Shown piece by piece: positions 15,788 to 25,390 of a DNA stretch of 64,000 nucleotides. Made by a program: the position numbers and the translations under genes. The first letter of the stretch is position 1. Every line of letters starts with the position of its first letter. Origin of the DNA: Amycolatopsis roodepoortensis. Its GTDB lineage: Bacteria > Actinomycetota > Actinomycetes > Mycobacteriales > Pseudonocardiaceae. The notes under the pieces are model-generated. The model had not been told where the DNA came from. It saw nothing but the letters and a program-made list of their open reading frames with translations, and searched no databases. The stretch lies in NCBI RefSeq assembly GCF_014873915.1, contig NZ_JADBEJ010000005.1:310001-374000 (forward strand), given 5' to 3'.

Positions 15788-17395
15788 ATGTCTCTTTCCC
15801 TGATCGCCAAGGACCTGGTCCACTCCTACGGTGCCCGCGTCGTCCTCGACGGCATCGACCTGACGGCTTCGGCCGGACAGCGGCTCGGCCTGGTCGGCGA
15901 GAACGGCGTCGGCAAGTCCACGCTCCTGCGCCTGCTGGCCGGGGTGGAAGAGCCGCACGGCGGCGAGGTGCTGCGCGGCGACGACGTCGGATTCCTCTTG
16001 CAGGAGCTGCCTTTCGCGCTCACCGCGCGGTTCTCCGACGTCATCGACGACGCGCTCGCCGAGATCCGGCAGGCGGCGGCGAGGCTCGACGAACTGACCG
16101 CGGCGCTCACGGATCGCCCCGACGACGAAGCCGCGCTCGACGAGTACGGCACCGTCCTCGAATGGGCCCAGGCACATGACCTGTGGGACGCCGACCGGCG
16201 GGCCGAGGTCGTGTGCGCGGGCCTCGGGCTCGCCGGGATCGACCCGGCGCGCGAACTGGGCACGCTGTCCGGCGGGCAACGGTCGAGGCTCGGCCTCGCG
16301 GCACTGCTGATCCGCCGGCCGGGCACGCTCATCCTGGACGAGCCGACGAACCATCTCGACGACGCCGCGATGGAGTTCCTGGAGCGGCATCTCGCGTCGC
16401 TGACCGGGGTTCTCGTGCTGTCGTCGCACGATCGCGTGTTCCTCGACGCGGTGTGCACCGACATCGTCGACCTCGACCCGGCTCTGGGCGGCCCGACCCG
16501 GTACGGCGGCACGTATTCCGACTACCTGGACCAGAAACGGGCCGAACGGGCGCGCTGGGAACAGCGCTACGCCACCGAACAGGACGAGCTCAAGGAACTG
16601 CGTGAATCGGTGGCCGTCACCGCGCGCAACGTCGCGCACGACCGGCCGCAGCGCGACAACGCCAAGATGCTCTACGACTTCAAGACCGGGAGGGTGCAGA
16701 AACAGATCTCGCGCCGCGTCCGCAACGCCCAGCTCCGGCTGGCCGAACTGGAACGCGATCAGGTGCGGAAACCGCCCGCGCCGCTGCGGTTCCAAGGCGG
16801 CCTGACCGGCGAGCCAGGAGAGGGCAAGACGGCGATCTCGGTACGGAACATCGAGATCGCCGGGCGGTTGCGACTGGCGACACTGGACGTCACCACGACG
16901 TCGAGGCTCCTGATCACCGGCGGGAACGGCGCCGGGAAGTCGACGCTGCTGTCCGTCCTCGCCGGCTCGCTGACGCCCGACTCCGGCACCGTCCTTTCCG
17001 GACGCGGAGTGCGGATCGGCATGCTGGCCCAGGACGTCGCGTTCGCCGAACCGGAGAAGACCGCGCAGCGGACCTACGCCGAAGCCCTCGGCGAGGACGC
17101 TCCCCCGTTGCGCGGCCTGGGTTTGCTGGCTCCGCGCGATCTCGGGACCCGCGTCGGCGCGTTGTCGGTCGGGCAGCGGCGGCGGCTCGCGCTGGCGTTG
17201 CTGATCGCCGACCCGCCGGAGGTGCTCCTGCTGGACGAGCCGACGAACCACATCTCGCTCACGTTGGCCGAGGAGTTGTTCGCCGCGCTCGATTCCGCGC
17301 CGGGTGCCGTCGTCATCGCTTCGCACGATCGGTGGCTGCGGCGTGATTGGGCGGGCGACCATCTCCGGCTGGAAGCCGGACGCGTCGCCGTGTAG
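15788..17395 (+). CDS. ABC-F family ribosome-protection ATPase
   Basis: The 535-aa soluble protein has two ATPase domains and no membrane segments, the ABC-F layout. Domain 1: Walker A GENGVGKST (37-45), signature SGGQ (161-164), Walker B/H-switch LILDEPTNHLD (182-191). The interdomain linker (about 230-330) is charged and helical. Domain 2: GGNGAGKST, a variant signature LSVGQ, and LLLDEPTNHIS. ABC-F proteins act at the ribosomal E site, either in antibiotic resistance or in translation control. The leader and upstream MarR gene favour an inducible resistance role, but this is inference. The gene ends just before a strong terminator. Confidence 0.88.
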   Translation: MSLSLIAKDLVHSYGARVVLDGIDLTASAGQRLGLVGENGVGKSTLLRLLAGVEEPHGGEVLRGDDVGFLLQELPFALTARFSDVIDDALAEIRQAAARLDELTAALTDRPDDEAALDEYGTVLEWAQAHDLWDADRRAEVVCAGLGLAGIDPARELGTLSGGQRSRLGLAALLIRRPGTLILDEPTNHLDDAAMEFLERHLASLTGVLVLSSHDRVFLDAVCTDIVDLDPALGGPTRYGGTYSDYLDQKRAERARWEQRYATEQDELKELRESVAVTARNVAHDRPQRDNAKMLYDFKTGRVQKQISRRVRNAQLRLAELERDQVRKPPAPLRFQGGLTGEPGEGKTAISVRNIEIAGRLRLATLDVTTTSRLLITGGNGAGKSTLLSVLAGSLTPDSGTVLSGRGVRIGMLAQDVAFAEPEKTAQRTYAEALGEDAPPLRGLGLLAPRDLGTRVGALSVGQRRRLALALLIADPPEVLLLDEPTNHISLTLAEELFAALDSAPGAVVIASHDRWLRRDWAGDHLRLEAGRVAV

Positions 17396-17406
17396 GGCGT
17401 TATACA

Positions 17407-17440
17407 CACTGATGGGGCGGCGCTTCCCGCCCCATCAGTG
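17407..17440. terminator. Bidirectional terminator between ABC-F and mshC
   Basis: A perfect hairpin has 14-nt arms (17407-17420, 17427-17440), core CACTGATGGGGCGG, and a 6-nt loop. It lies 11 nt past the ABC-F stop and 4 nt from the mshC stop. Confidence 0.92.
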
Positions 17441-17444
17441 TTCG

Positions 17445-18683
17445 TCAGAGCTCGATGCCGAGCAGCGCGTCGACCGCGTTCCGGATCAAGCCGGGCGCGG
17501 CCGGGTCGGTGCCGGAACGGTTGAGCGCCTGCTCCGCCCAGGCGTCGACGGCCGCGAGCGCCTTGGGCGTGTCGAGGTCGTCGGTGAGGTGGTCACGCAA
17601 GCGTGCGACCGTGTCCTCCGCCGCCGGGCCGGTGCCGAGGGACACGGCTTCGCGCCAGCGCGCGAGGCGTGCTTCGGCGTCCGTCTGCAGCTGCGCGGTC
17701 CACGGCCGGTCTTCGCGGTAGTGGCCGGCGAACAGCGCGAGCCGGATCACGCCGGGGTCGACCTTGTCGGCCCGCAGCCGCGAGACGAACACGAGGTTCC
17801 CGCGCGACTTCGACATCTTCTCGCCGTCGAGGCCGATCATCCCGGCGTGCACGTAGTGCCGCGCGAACGGCCTGTCCCCCGCGACGGCCTCCGCGTGCGC
17901 GGCGCTGTACTCGTGGTGCGGGAAGATCAGGTCCGAACCACCGCCCTGGACGTCGAAGCCGAGGCCGAGCCGGTTGACCGCGATCGCGCTGCACTCGATG
18001 TGCCAGCCCGGCCGTCCCGCGCCCAGTTCGGACTCCCACGACGGCTCACCCGGCCGCGCCATGCGCCACAGCAAGGCGTCGAGGGGGTGCCGCTTCCCGG
18101 GACGGTCCGGATCGCCGCCGCGTTCGGCGAAGAACTTCGCCATGGTCTCGGCGTCGTAGTTGGATTCCGAACCGAAGTGCCCGGTCGCGTTGTGCTCGAA
18201 GTAGATGTCCGGGTACTCCGCGTCGTCCGCGCGGTACGCGCTCCCGTTCGCCACCAGCTTGGCGATGACCTCGACGATCTCCGGGATGCTCTCGACCGCC
18301 CCGACGAACTGCCGCGGCGGCAGCACCCGCAACGCGGTCATGTCCTCGCGGAACAGCGCGGTCTCGCGCATGCCGAGGACGACCCAGTCGTCCTTGTCCC
18401 GCTCGGCGCGCTCCAGCAGGGGCTCGTCGATGTCCGTCACGTTCTGCACGTAGTGGACGTCGTGCCCGGCGTCCCGCCACAGGCGGTTCACCAGGTCGAA
18501 TGTCAGGTACGTGGCGGCGTGCCCCAGATGGGTGGCGTCGTACGGCGTGATGCCGCAGACGTACATCCGGGCGGTCGACCCGGGCGCCGTGGGGCGGATC
18601 TGCCCCGTCGCCGTGTCGTGGAGCCGCAGCGGACGGGGGGTGCCGGGGATACGGGGCACGTCGACCGATGACCAAGTCTGCAT
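17445..18683 (-). CDS. mshC: Cysteine:glucosaminyl-inositol ligase MshC (mycothiol synthesis)
   Basis: The 412-aa class I synthetase-like enzyme uses ATP to couple cysteine to GlcN-inositol, the third enzymatic step of mycothiol synthesis. It is homologous to cysteinyl-tRNA synthetase but shorter at the C-terminus. It shows MYVCGITPYDATHLGHAATY (zinc Cys and HIGH-like motif), WHIECSAIA and FPHHEYSAAHAEA for the zinc site and cysteine selection, and EKMSKSRGN (KMSKS). The N-terminus MQTWSSVDVPRIPG is typical of MshC. Leaderless ATG: TACAGT at 18695-18690, 6-nt spacer. Syntenic with Rv2130c. Confidence 0.95.
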   Translation of the reverse strand: MQTWSSVDVPRIPGTPRPLRLHDTATGQIRPTAPGSTARMYVCGITPYDATHLGHAATYLTFDLVNRLWRDAGHDVHYVQNVTDIDEPLLERAERDKDDWVVLGMRETALFREDMTALRVLPPRQFVGAVESIPEIVEVIAKLVANGSAYRADDAEYPDIYFEHNATGHFGSESNYDAETMAKFFAERGGDPDRPGKRHPLDALLWRMARPGEPSWESELGAGRPGWHIECSAIAVNRLGLGFDVQGGGSDLIFPHHEYSAAHAEAVAGDRPFARHYVHAGMIGLDGEKMSKSRGNLVFVSRLRADKVDPGVIRLALFAGHYREDRPWTAQLQTDAEARLARWREAVSLGTGPAAEDTVARLRDHLTDDLDTPKALAAVDAWAEQALNRSGTDPAAPGLIRNAVDALLGIEL

Positions 18684-18757
18684 ACCCCGACTGTAAGCGG
18701 AGCCGCCACGCCGTTCCCGTCCGGTGGGAGAGCAACACGGCCGGAGTAATCGATTCG

Positions 18758-19522
18758 CTATCCCTCGACCCGTTCGGCGTTGGCGTGGACGGCGTCCCGG
18801 ATGTACTCGCCGAGGCCCGGTCGCTGGTCCGGCTCACGCACCAGGAAGCCGAGCTGGACCGGCTCGGTCGCGTACAGCCTGGCGAGCTCCCGGTGCGTCG
18901 CGAGGTCGCAGTTCCCCATGAACGCCGAGAGCATCCGGCGGTGCTCCTCGGCGAGGTCCATCGCCTCGCGGCTGCCCGCGGGCGCGCCGGAGTCGAAGAC
19001 GGCGAGCAGCCGCCGGACCCAGTCCTCCCGGACCTTCTCCGCCTCGATCCATTCCTGTTTGGTGCGCGGCACGGCCGCCGCCCGCCAGTGCGGGGTGTCA
19101 CCCCATCGGCGGACGGCCTCCTCCGCGTAGCCCTCCGGCTCACGGAACTCGCCGAAGACCTCGAACCGCTCCTCCGGGGCCAGCGCGGCGCCGGCCTCCT
19201 TCGCCGCGATCACCCGCTCGACGGTCTCGGCCATCCGCGTCAGCTCACCGATCCGGTCGGCGAGCAGCGACCGCTGGCGCCGCAGGTGCTCCAGCGCGTC
19301 CACCGCCGGATCTCCGGTCATCTCCGCGATCGTGTCGAGGCCGAACCCGAGTTCGCGGTAGAACAGGACGCGCTGCAGGCGGTCGAGATCGTCGTCGCTG
19401 TAGCTCCGGTATCCCGCCGCCGTCCGCCCGCTCGGGCTCAGCAGCCCGATCTCGTCGTAGTGATGCAGCGTGCGCACGGTGACCCCCGACAGCGCCGCGA
19501 CCTTTCCGACCGAGTACCCCAT
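18758..19522 (-). CDS. MerR-family regulator of TipA type
   Basis: The 254-aa protein has an N-terminal MerR helix-turn-helix (YSVGKVAALSGVTVRTLHHYDEIGLLSPSGRTAAGYRSYSDDDLDRLQ), a dimerising coiled coil (about 75-110) and a C-terminal TipAS-like helical domain (about 135-254). TipAL proteins bind thiopeptides and other drugs through that domain and activate multidrug genes. No cysteine is obvious at the drug-binding position, so covalent capture is doubtful. Leaderless ATG: TACGCT at 19534-19529, 6-nt spacer. The neighbouring genes do not reveal the regulon. Confidence 0.85.
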   Translation of the reverse strand: MGYSVGKVAALSGVTVRTLHHYDEIGLLSPSGRTAAGYRSYSDDDLDRLQRVLFYRELGFGLDTIAEMTGDPAVDALEHLRRQRSLLADRIGELTRMAETVERVIAAKEAGAALAPEERFEVFGEFREPEGYAEEAVRRWGDTPHWRAAAVPRTKQEWIEAEKVREDWVRRLLAVFDSGAPAGSREAMDLAEEHRRMLSAFMGNCDLATHRELARLYATEPVQLGFLVREPDQRPGLGEYIRDAVHANAERVEG

Positions 19523-19541
19523 CGGGCCAGCGTAAGGGAGT

Positions 19542-21497
19542 TCAGCGCTTCCTGGTCCGCAGGTAGTCGCCGACCACGGCGGCGCCGAGCCCGTCCAGAT
19601 CCGGAGCGACGACCCGGCCGCCCGAGCGGCGCGCGATGACGTCGACGAACTCCGTCAGGCGCGGATCGTCCCCGAGCCGGAACACCGTCACCGACGCGCC
19701 CAGCTTCGCCATCCTGTCCACTTCGGACAGGGTTTTGAGCAGGGTCCTCGGCTGTGGCGGATAGTCGAACTCCGCCGTGCCGTCGGGTTCCAGATGCGCC
19801 GTCGGTTCGCCGTCGGTGACCATCAGGACCACCGGCTGCGCGTCGGGGTGCCGCCGCAGATGCCGTCCGGCCAGGAGCAGCGCGTGGTGGGCGTTCGTGC
19901 CCTGTTCCCAGGTGCCCTCCAGGCCCACCAGCTCGGCCAGTTCGACCGACGTCGCGTAGCGGCCGAAGGTGATCAGCTGGAGCGCGTCGTTGCGGAACCG
20001 GGTGCTGATCAGCTGGTGCAACGCGAGCGCCGTCCGCTTCATCGGCAGCCAGCGGCCCTCCTGCACCATCGACCACGACGTGTCCACGAGCAGCGCCACC
20101 GCCGCGCGCGACCGATGTTCGGTCTCGACCACCTCGACGTCGGAGACGTCCATCCGGACCCGCCGCTCGCCCACCGAAACCGAACGCAGCACCGCGTTGC
20201 GGACCGTCCTGGAGACGTCCCACGGCTGCATGTCCCCGAACCGCCACGGCCTGGTGGCGCCGGTCGGTTCGCCCGCGGCCCCGGCGGACTCCGTCTCCCG
20301 CTGGCCGGTCTTGCCGCGCAACGCGTTCACGACGTCGGCGAGCGCCGACTCCCCCAGCCGCCGCAAAGCCTTGGGCGACAACCGGAGCGTGCCGTCGGGC
20401 GCACGTTCGAAGAGACCTTGCCGCCGGAGCTCGCGTTCCAGTTCGGACAGCCGTCGCGCGTCGACGCCCGCATCCGGCCCGAGCTGGCGTTCGAGAGCCT
20501 CGACGTCGATGTCCTCCAGTCTCGCGCCGGGATAGGACTGGCCGAGCTGTTCGGCCAACGCGTCCAGTTCGGCGAGATCGGACATCGCCCGGGCGCCTTC
20601 GCCGAGGCCGAGCGGATCGTTGCCCCGGAAGCGTTCCGACGACGTCCAGTCCTCGCCCGGCCGCAGCGCCCGCAGCTGGGCGTCCAAAGTGGACAGCTGC
20701 TGCGCGAGCCGGGGGTCGCCGAACGCCTGCTGCGAGAGTTCGGCCAGTTCGGCCCGCTGCTCCGGCGTCATCGAGTTCAGCATCCGTTGCGCGGCCGCGG
20801 CGCGAGCGGCGAGGACGTCGATCAGCTCTTCGACGTTCTTCGGGTTCTCCGGGAAGAACTCGCCGTGCTCGCGCATGAACTCCGCGAACCGCTCCGGGAC
20901 GTCGTCGCGCCCCTGGGCGTGCGCGGCCAGGAGCGCGTTGAGGTCGGCCAGCATCCGGTTGACCTGCTCGGCCTGTTCCGGCCCGGCGTTCCGCAGCGCC
21001 TCCTTCATCCCCTCGAAACGGGAATCCAGCAGTTCACGGCCGAGCAGGTCGCGGATCTTCTCGTAGTTCTCCCTGCCCTCCCGCGAGCGCCAGTCGTACT
21101 CGGCGAGTTCGCGCACCGCCGCGGCCGTCCCCGGCGGCAGAGCGTCCAGTTGTGCCTCGCGGAAGCGGGCGTCGTCGTCGGGATCGGGGAACAGCTCGCG
21201 CCGCTCGGCCTCCAGTGCCTGGTCGAGCAGCCGCTGGACCTCCTGGAGCGTGCCGTCGAGCCGATGCCGCCGCTGGATCTCCGACCGGCGCTGCCAGAGC
21301 CGCCTGGTCAGTTCGTCGAGCCCGGCGGTGCGCGGGGTGCCGCGGCGCAGCAGTTCTTCCAGCGCGGACCGGGGCGAAGCGCCGGCCATGACGTCGCGGC
21401 CGATCTCGTCGAGCGCGTCCCGCAGATCCGCCGGCGGCGCCAGCGGATCCGGGCCGTTGTCCCACGGCCCGTACGAATAACCTTCCGGCAGTGTCAT
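19542..21497 (-). CDS. VWA-domain protein, partner of the upstream AAA+ ATPase
   Basis: The 651-aa protein has an N-terminal two-thirds that is long, helical and charged (Arg/Glu/Leu rich, with MLADLNALLAAH and MTPEQRAELAELSQQAF). The C-terminal third is a von Willebrand factor A domain with the MIDAS motif LLVDTSWSM and the downstream VTDGEPTAH. Many long-ORF residues upstream are excluded because ATG 21497 has GGAGG immediately before it. It follows the AAA+ gene by 37 nt, the standard ChlI/MoxR-VWA pairing, in which the ATPase remodels the VWA partner for a metal- or complex-insertion job. Target unknown. Confidence 0.82.
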   Translation of the reverse strand: MTLPEGYSYGPWDNGPDPLAPPADLRDALDEIGRDVMAGASPRSALEELLRRGTPRTAGLDELTRRLWQRRSEIQRRHRLDGTLQEVQRLLDQALEAERRELFPDPDDDARFREAQLDALPPGTAAAVRELAEYDWRSREGRENYEKIRDLLGRELLDSRFEGMKEALRNAGPEQAEQVNRMLADLNALLAAHAQGRDDVPERFAEFMREHGEFFPENPKNVEELIDVLAARAAAAQRMLNSMTPEQRAELAELSQQAFGDPRLAQQLSTLDAQLRALRPGEDWTSSERFRGNDPLGLGEGARAMSDLAELDALAEQLGQSYPGARLEDIDVEALERQLGPDAGVDARRLSELERELRRQGLFERAPDGTLRLSPKALRRLGESALADVVNALRGKTGQRETESAGAAGEPTGATRPWRFGDMQPWDVSRTVRNAVLRSVSVGERRVRMDVSDVEVVETEHRSRAAVALLVDTSWSMVQEGRWLPMKRTALALHQLISTRFRNDALQLITFGRYATSVELAELVGLEGTWEQGTNAHHALLLAGRHLRRHPDAQPVVLMVTDGEPTAHLEPDGTAEFDYPPQPRTLLKTLSEVDRMAKLGASVTVFRLGDDPRLTEFVDVIARRSGGRVVAPDLDGLGAAVVGDYLRTRKR

Positions 21498-21534
21498 CGC
21501 CGCCTCCGCGGGAAAAAGTACGTCGGCGGTAGGC

Positions 21535-22932
21535 TCATCGGCCGTAGACGGTCGAGTCGTCGTCGGAGTCCTTGGCGAGTTTCCTCGACAGGAACAGGGA
21601 TTCCAGCGCCAGTTCGACCGCGGCCGCGATCCGCCCGGCCGGCTCATCCGGGCCGACGCCCGCACGAGCGGCGACGTCGTGGAGTACGGGCAATTCGGGC
21701 AAGGCGGCGAGGACGTCCTTGCCGGGGACGCGTTCACCGGTGGCGACCAGATGCCCGGACTCGACGGCGTCGGCCAGCGGCAGCAGATCCAGTCCGGCGA
21801 ACCGCGAGCGGGCCGTCTCCGCGACCGCCCGGCGCAGCAGGTGCACGAGGTGCTCGGTCTCGCGCCCCTCCTCCCCCGGTTCGAATTCGAGCTTGCCGCG
21901 CAGGACTCCGGGGACCGCGTCGAGGTCGACCGGGCGGGCCACGGCGGGTTCCTCGCCGGTCAGCGCGGACCGGCGCAGGGCCGCCGCGCCGACCGTTTCC
22001 GCCGCGGCGACGGCGAACCGGGCGGAGACACCCGACCGCTGGTCGATCACCGGGGATTCACGCAGATTCCGGACGAACCGGGCGAGCACCTCCAGCAGCG
22101 GCTCACCGACTTCGGCGACCAGATGGGCCTCCTGCCGGACGACGGCGACCTCCGCCTCGACGTCGAGCGGGTAGTGCGTGCGGATCTCGGCGCCGAACCG
22201 GTCCTTGAGCGGGGTGATGATGCGGCCGCGGTTGGTGTAGTCCTCCGGGTTGGCCGTCGCCACCAGCAGTACGTCCAGCGGCAGGCGCAGCGTGTAGCCG
22301 CGCACCTGGATGTCGCGTTCCTCCATCACGTTCAGCAGCGCGACCTGGATGCGCTCGGCGAGGTCCGGCAGCTCGTTGATCGCCACGATGCCGCGGTGGG
22401 CGCGCGGGACGAGTCCGAAGTGGATGGTCTCGGGATCGCCGAGGCTGCGGCCTTCCGCGACCTTCACCGGGTCGACGTCACCGATCAGGTCACCGACCGA
22501 AGTGTCCGGTGTGGCCAGTTTTTCCGTATACCGCTCGTCGCGGTGACGCCAGGTCACCGGCAGCGCGTCGCCGAGTTCGGCGGCACGGCGGCGCGATTCC
22601 GGGGTGATCGGGTCGAGCGGATGCTCGGCCAGCTCGGCGCCCTCGATGACGGGCGTCCATTCGTCGAGAAGCCCCGCGAGGGTGCGCAGCAGGCGGGTCT
22701 TGCCCTGGCCCCGTTCACCGAGGAGGACGACGTCGTGCCCGGCCAGCAGCGCGCGTTCGAGCTGCGGCAGCACGGTGCGCGAGAACCCGACGATCCCCGG
22801 CCAGGCGTCTTCCCCGGCGCGGAGCTTGGCGAGCAGGTTGTCGTGCAGTTCTCGGCTGATCGACCGCGGCAGGTGACCCGCCGCGCGAAGGTCCCCGGCG
22901 GTCCGGGGCAGGTTTGCGGGAACATCGTTCAC
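21535..22932 (-). CDS. AAA+ ATPase, magnesium-chelatase ChlI/MoxR-like
   Basis: The 465-aa AAA+ protein has Walker A GERGQGKTR (72-80, a variant with R for S/T after KT), Walker B-like GIVAINELPDL, sensor 1 LLVATANPEDYTNRG and an ALLNVMEERDIQVRGY segment (pre-sensor hairpin of the ChlI/RavA group). In place of the usual acidic Walker B D-E it reads INE. With the VWA gene immediately downstream it forms a two-gene ATPase-VWA system. GTG start, leaderless: TAGCGT at 22945-22940 with a 7-nt spacer. Confidence 0.83.
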   Translation of the reverse strand: MNDVPANLPRTAGDLRAAGHLPRSISRELHDNLLAKLRAGEDAWPGIVGFSRTVLPQLERALLAGHDVVLLGERGQGKTRLLRTLAGLLDEWTPVIEGAELAEHPLDPITPESRRRAAELGDALPVTWRHRDERYTEKLATPDTSVGDLIGDVDPVKVAEGRSLGDPETIHFGLVPRAHRGIVAINELPDLAERIQVALLNVMEERDIQVRGYTLRLPLDVLLVATANPEDYTNRGRIITPLKDRFGAEIRTHYPLDVEAEVAVVRQEAHLVAEVGEPLLEVLARFVRNLRESPVIDQRSGVSARFAVAAAETVGAAALRRSALTGEEPAVARPVDLDAVPGVLRGKLEFEPGEEGRETEHLVHLLRRAVAETARSRFAGLDLLPLADAVESGHLVATGERVPGKDVLAALPELPVLHDVAARAGVGPDEPAGRIAAAVELALESLFLSRKLAKDSDDDSTVYGR

Positions 22933-23063
22933 CCGTTCGACGCTACGTCGCGAGTCTGGCCCTGTCGACGTGAAGCAACTCCAGCTCCGGTGATCGCGAA
23001 CGGCAAGCCGGGGTTAACCCTCCCATAGCCGGGTTTCGCCGAAGCACGACTAAAATCAATCCG

Positions 23064-23861
23064 GTGTGCCGTCCTAGTGCGACCCTCGCGGTCTGGTCTT
23101 CGGCGTGGCTGAACGGAGCCGCCGCCTCCGACGACGTCCTTGACGCCCTGCAGGTCTGGGGCGAAGCCCACGACTTCGTCGCCGCGGACGCGGCGGCCGC
23201 CGAGGCGTTCGACCTGCCGCTCGCGTTCAACCGGGCGGCGACCCCGGTCCAGCTGCTGCTCGCGCTGCGCGCGCAGGGCGCCAAGAGCATGCAGCTCCTG
23301 CTGCCGGTCCCCGGCGACGTGCGCGGCCTGGGTGGCGGCGGGCCGTTCACCGAGGCCGCGCTCCGGATCGGCGAGGCCGTCCTGCTGCCGGACCTCGGCT
23401 ACGGAGTGGTCCCCGAGGCGATCGCCGAAGGGCTCATGCGGTGGACGGTGTACTCGGTACCGATGCCGGGCGTCCTCGAATACCGCCCGCTGGGCGAGGC
23501 CGAGCACGGCCTGACCGACGCGATCCGCGCGAGCGCGGGGGCCCTTCAGTCACTGGACGTCGCCAGCGAGCGGCCGGGGGTGCGGGCGGAGCTTTCGGCG
23601 CGGCTCCGGGCCGCGACCGACGCGCCCTGGCCGGCCGGGATGCCCAGCAGGGCGCTTCGGGTGCTCCAGCGTTCCCAGGAGATCGCGGCGATCCTCGCCA
23701 TCGCCGAAGCCGACGACCCGGGCGGCGCGCTCTCTTCGTCGGCGGCGCTCCGGCGGGCGGAGGCGCTGCGGCCGCTGACCGAAGCGGTCCGCAACGCCCG
23801 GTACGCGGCGATCAACGAAGCGGTGCGAGTGTTCGCCGAGCAGGCGGACAGGCACCCGTAG
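23064..23861 (+). CDS. Conserved hypothetical actinobacterial protein
   Basis: The 265-aa soluble protein has no catalytic motif that I recognise. It is Ala/Leu rich and mostly helical. A central segment (LLLPVPGDVRGLGGGGPFTEAALRIGEAVLLPDLGYGVVPE) contains a Gly-rich loop that might bind a ligand. It is divergent from the AAA+/VWA pair, with start codons 132 nt apart, so shared regulation is possible. The GTG start is leaderless: TAAAAT at 23051-23056 and a 7-nt spacer. The 3' end is only 4 nt from the convergent gene's stop, with no terminator between. Confidence 0.7.
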   Translation: MCRPSATLAVWSSAWLNGAAASDDVLDALQVWGEAHDFVAADAAAAEAFDLPLAFNRAATPVQLLLALRAQGAKSMQLLLPVPGDVRGLGGGGPFTEAALRIGEAVLLPDLGYGVVPEAIAEGLMRWTVYSVPMPGVLEYRPLGEAEHGLTDAIRASAGALQSLDVASERPGVRAELSARLRAATDAPWPAGMPSRALRVLQRSQEIAAILAIAEADDPGGALSSSAALRRAEALRPLTEAVRNARYAAINEAVRVFAEQADRHP

Positions 23862-23865
23862 GTCT

Positions 23866-24486
23866 TCACGTGGCGACCGCGTGCCTTTTCTGGACTTTCT
23901 CGGCATAACGAACGGACCACAGCGAAAGTCCGCCGATGACGGCGAGCAGTAGCACCACGCTGAGCGCGTTCATCACGTCGGCAGACAGGGTGTAGACCAG
24001 CGGCACCCGGATCGCGGCCTCCAGCAGCAGCGCCACGCCCCAGACCGCCGACATCCGGGTGAACGCCCGCCGGAAACCGGGGACCTCGTCGCTCAGCCGG
24101 TCGATCTCCGCGCGTTTCGCCGCGTTGGATCCGGCCCGCACGGCGACGAGCACCATGGGCGTACGGCTGAAGCAGCTGAGCAGCAGGACGATCGCGGCGG
24201 TCGCGGTGGCGAAGGATTCCTTCAGCAGCAGGAATTTCGCGTCCCCGGTGACAAGGGAAAGCACCAGCCCGACGCCGAGCACACCGGCCAGCAACGCGGC
24301 GAAGCCGTCGAACGACCGCTCCCGGACGGCGACCCACGCGATCCTGGCCGCCGCCACCCCTGCCCCGGCCAGCAGCGAGATCTGCTCGCTCTGCCCGGCG
24401 AGCCGGAGCCCGTAGTAGGCGGCCAGCGGGAGCGCGACGTCCCAGAGCAGCAAGGCCAGCGTGGGGTTCTTGGCGCGCCCGCTCAC
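23866..24486 (-). CDS. Integral membrane protein, VC0807/DUF3159-like
   Basis: The 206-aa protein has about six hydrophobic segments (LLLWDVALPLAAYYGLRLAG, ISLLAGAGVAAARIAWVAV, FAALLAGVLGVGLVLSLVTG and others). The pattern GDAKFLLLKESFATATAAIVLLLSCF resembles the VC0807 group of small membrane proteins of unknown function. The start is GTG 24486, which overlaps the stop of the upstream hydrolase (GTGA), so the two are translationally coupled. It may export or regulate something related to the hydrolase; there is no direct evidence. Confidence 0.7.
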   Translation of the reverse strand: MSGRAKNPTLALLLWDVALPLAAYYGLRLAGQSEQISLLAGAGVAAARIAWVAVRERSFDGFAALLAGVLGVGLVLSLVTGDAKFLLLKESFATATAAIVLLLSCFSRTPMVLVAVRAGSNAAKRAEIDRLSDEVPGFRRAFTRMSAVWGVALLLEAAIRVPLVYTLSADVMNALSVVLLLAVIGGLSLWSVRYAEKVQKRHAVAT

Positions 24487-25367
24487 GAGTCCGTCTCGCA
24501 TTCCGCCAGGAACTTCAGGACGCGCGCGTTGACCTCGGCAGCGGATTCGCCGGCGATGGCGTGCGTCGCCGACGGCCACAGCTCGACCTGACCTCGCGAC
24601 AGGAACTCACGGGCGCGGGCCGCCGCGCGTTCCGGGTTGTGGATGACGCTGCGCCCGGCGATGAGGGCCAGCACAGGCAGCCGCAGGGAGCGCAGTTGCT
24701 CGTCGGTGAACAACCTTGGCGACGGCAGGGCGATGCGGTAGGTCCGCATTCCCTCGTCGATCACCCGCGCGACCGGATCCGTGGCGTCGACCTCCGCGCC
24801 GCCGGAGATCCAGTCGAGGAACGACGGGCGGGCCCATCGGTCGATCCCGGGGATCGCGGCGAGCGTCGCGCGGACGACCAAACCCGCGGTCATCCCGCCG
24901 AAAGTCAGCACGGGGTCGATCACGGTGAGCGATTTCAGCCGTTCCGGCGCCCGTACGGCGAGGTTGGTCGCGAGCCAGCCACCGAACGAGTACCCGATCA
25001 GGTGCACGGACGGCAGGTCGAGTTCGGCGAGCACCGTGCTCAGCCACGCGGCCTGGTCCGCACCGTCGCGGATCGGGGCGGTCTGTTCGCTGCGGCCGGC
25101 TTCGCCGATCAGGTCCACCGCGAAGACCTCGCCGTGCGTGAGCAGCGTGGCGAGGTTGGGTTCCCACATCACCGCGGTCCCCGCGCGGCCGGGCAGCAGC
25201 ACGATCGGCGTCGCACCCGGCTGCCCGAACCGGTACACGCGCGCCACCCCGAACGCCGTCCGGACGTCGTGGATCCCGGCCGGCGCGGGCAAAGCCGCCA
25301 TCCCTCGTTCGTAGACGGCCTCGTATTCGGCACGCGCCTCCGGCGAGGCGAATCCGCCCACCTTCAT
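24483..25367 (-). CDS. Alpha/beta-hydrolase
   Basis: The 294-aa protein has the alpha/beta-hydrolase fold with oxyanion segment IVLLPGRAGT, nucleophile elbow IGYSFGG (Ser), catalytic Asp probably in the ALIAGRSVIHNPE strand region and His in PSATHAIAG. No signal peptide, so cytoplasmic. ATG 25367 is preferred because AGGAGG lies at good spacing; GTG 25373 is an alternative. It is divergent from a TetR gene across a 16-bp-arm inverted repeat and is probably controlled by that TetR. Substrate unknown. Confidence 0.8.
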   Translation of the reverse strand: MKVGGFASPEARAEYEAVYERGMAALPAPAGIHDVRTAFGVARVYRFGQPGATPIVLLPGRAGTAVMWEPNLATLLTHGEVFAVDLIGEAGRSEQTAPIRDGADQAAWLSTVLAELDLPSVHLIGYSFGGWLATNLAVRAPERLKSLTVIDPVLTFGGMTAGLVVRATLAAIPGIDRWARPSFLDWISGGAEVDATDPVARVIDEGMRTYRIALPSPRLFTDEQLRSLRLPVLALIAGRSVIHNPERAAARAREFLSRGQVELWPSATHAIAGESAAEVNARVLKFLAECETDS

Positions 25368-25390
25368 TCTCACCCCTCCTTTTTACGGTA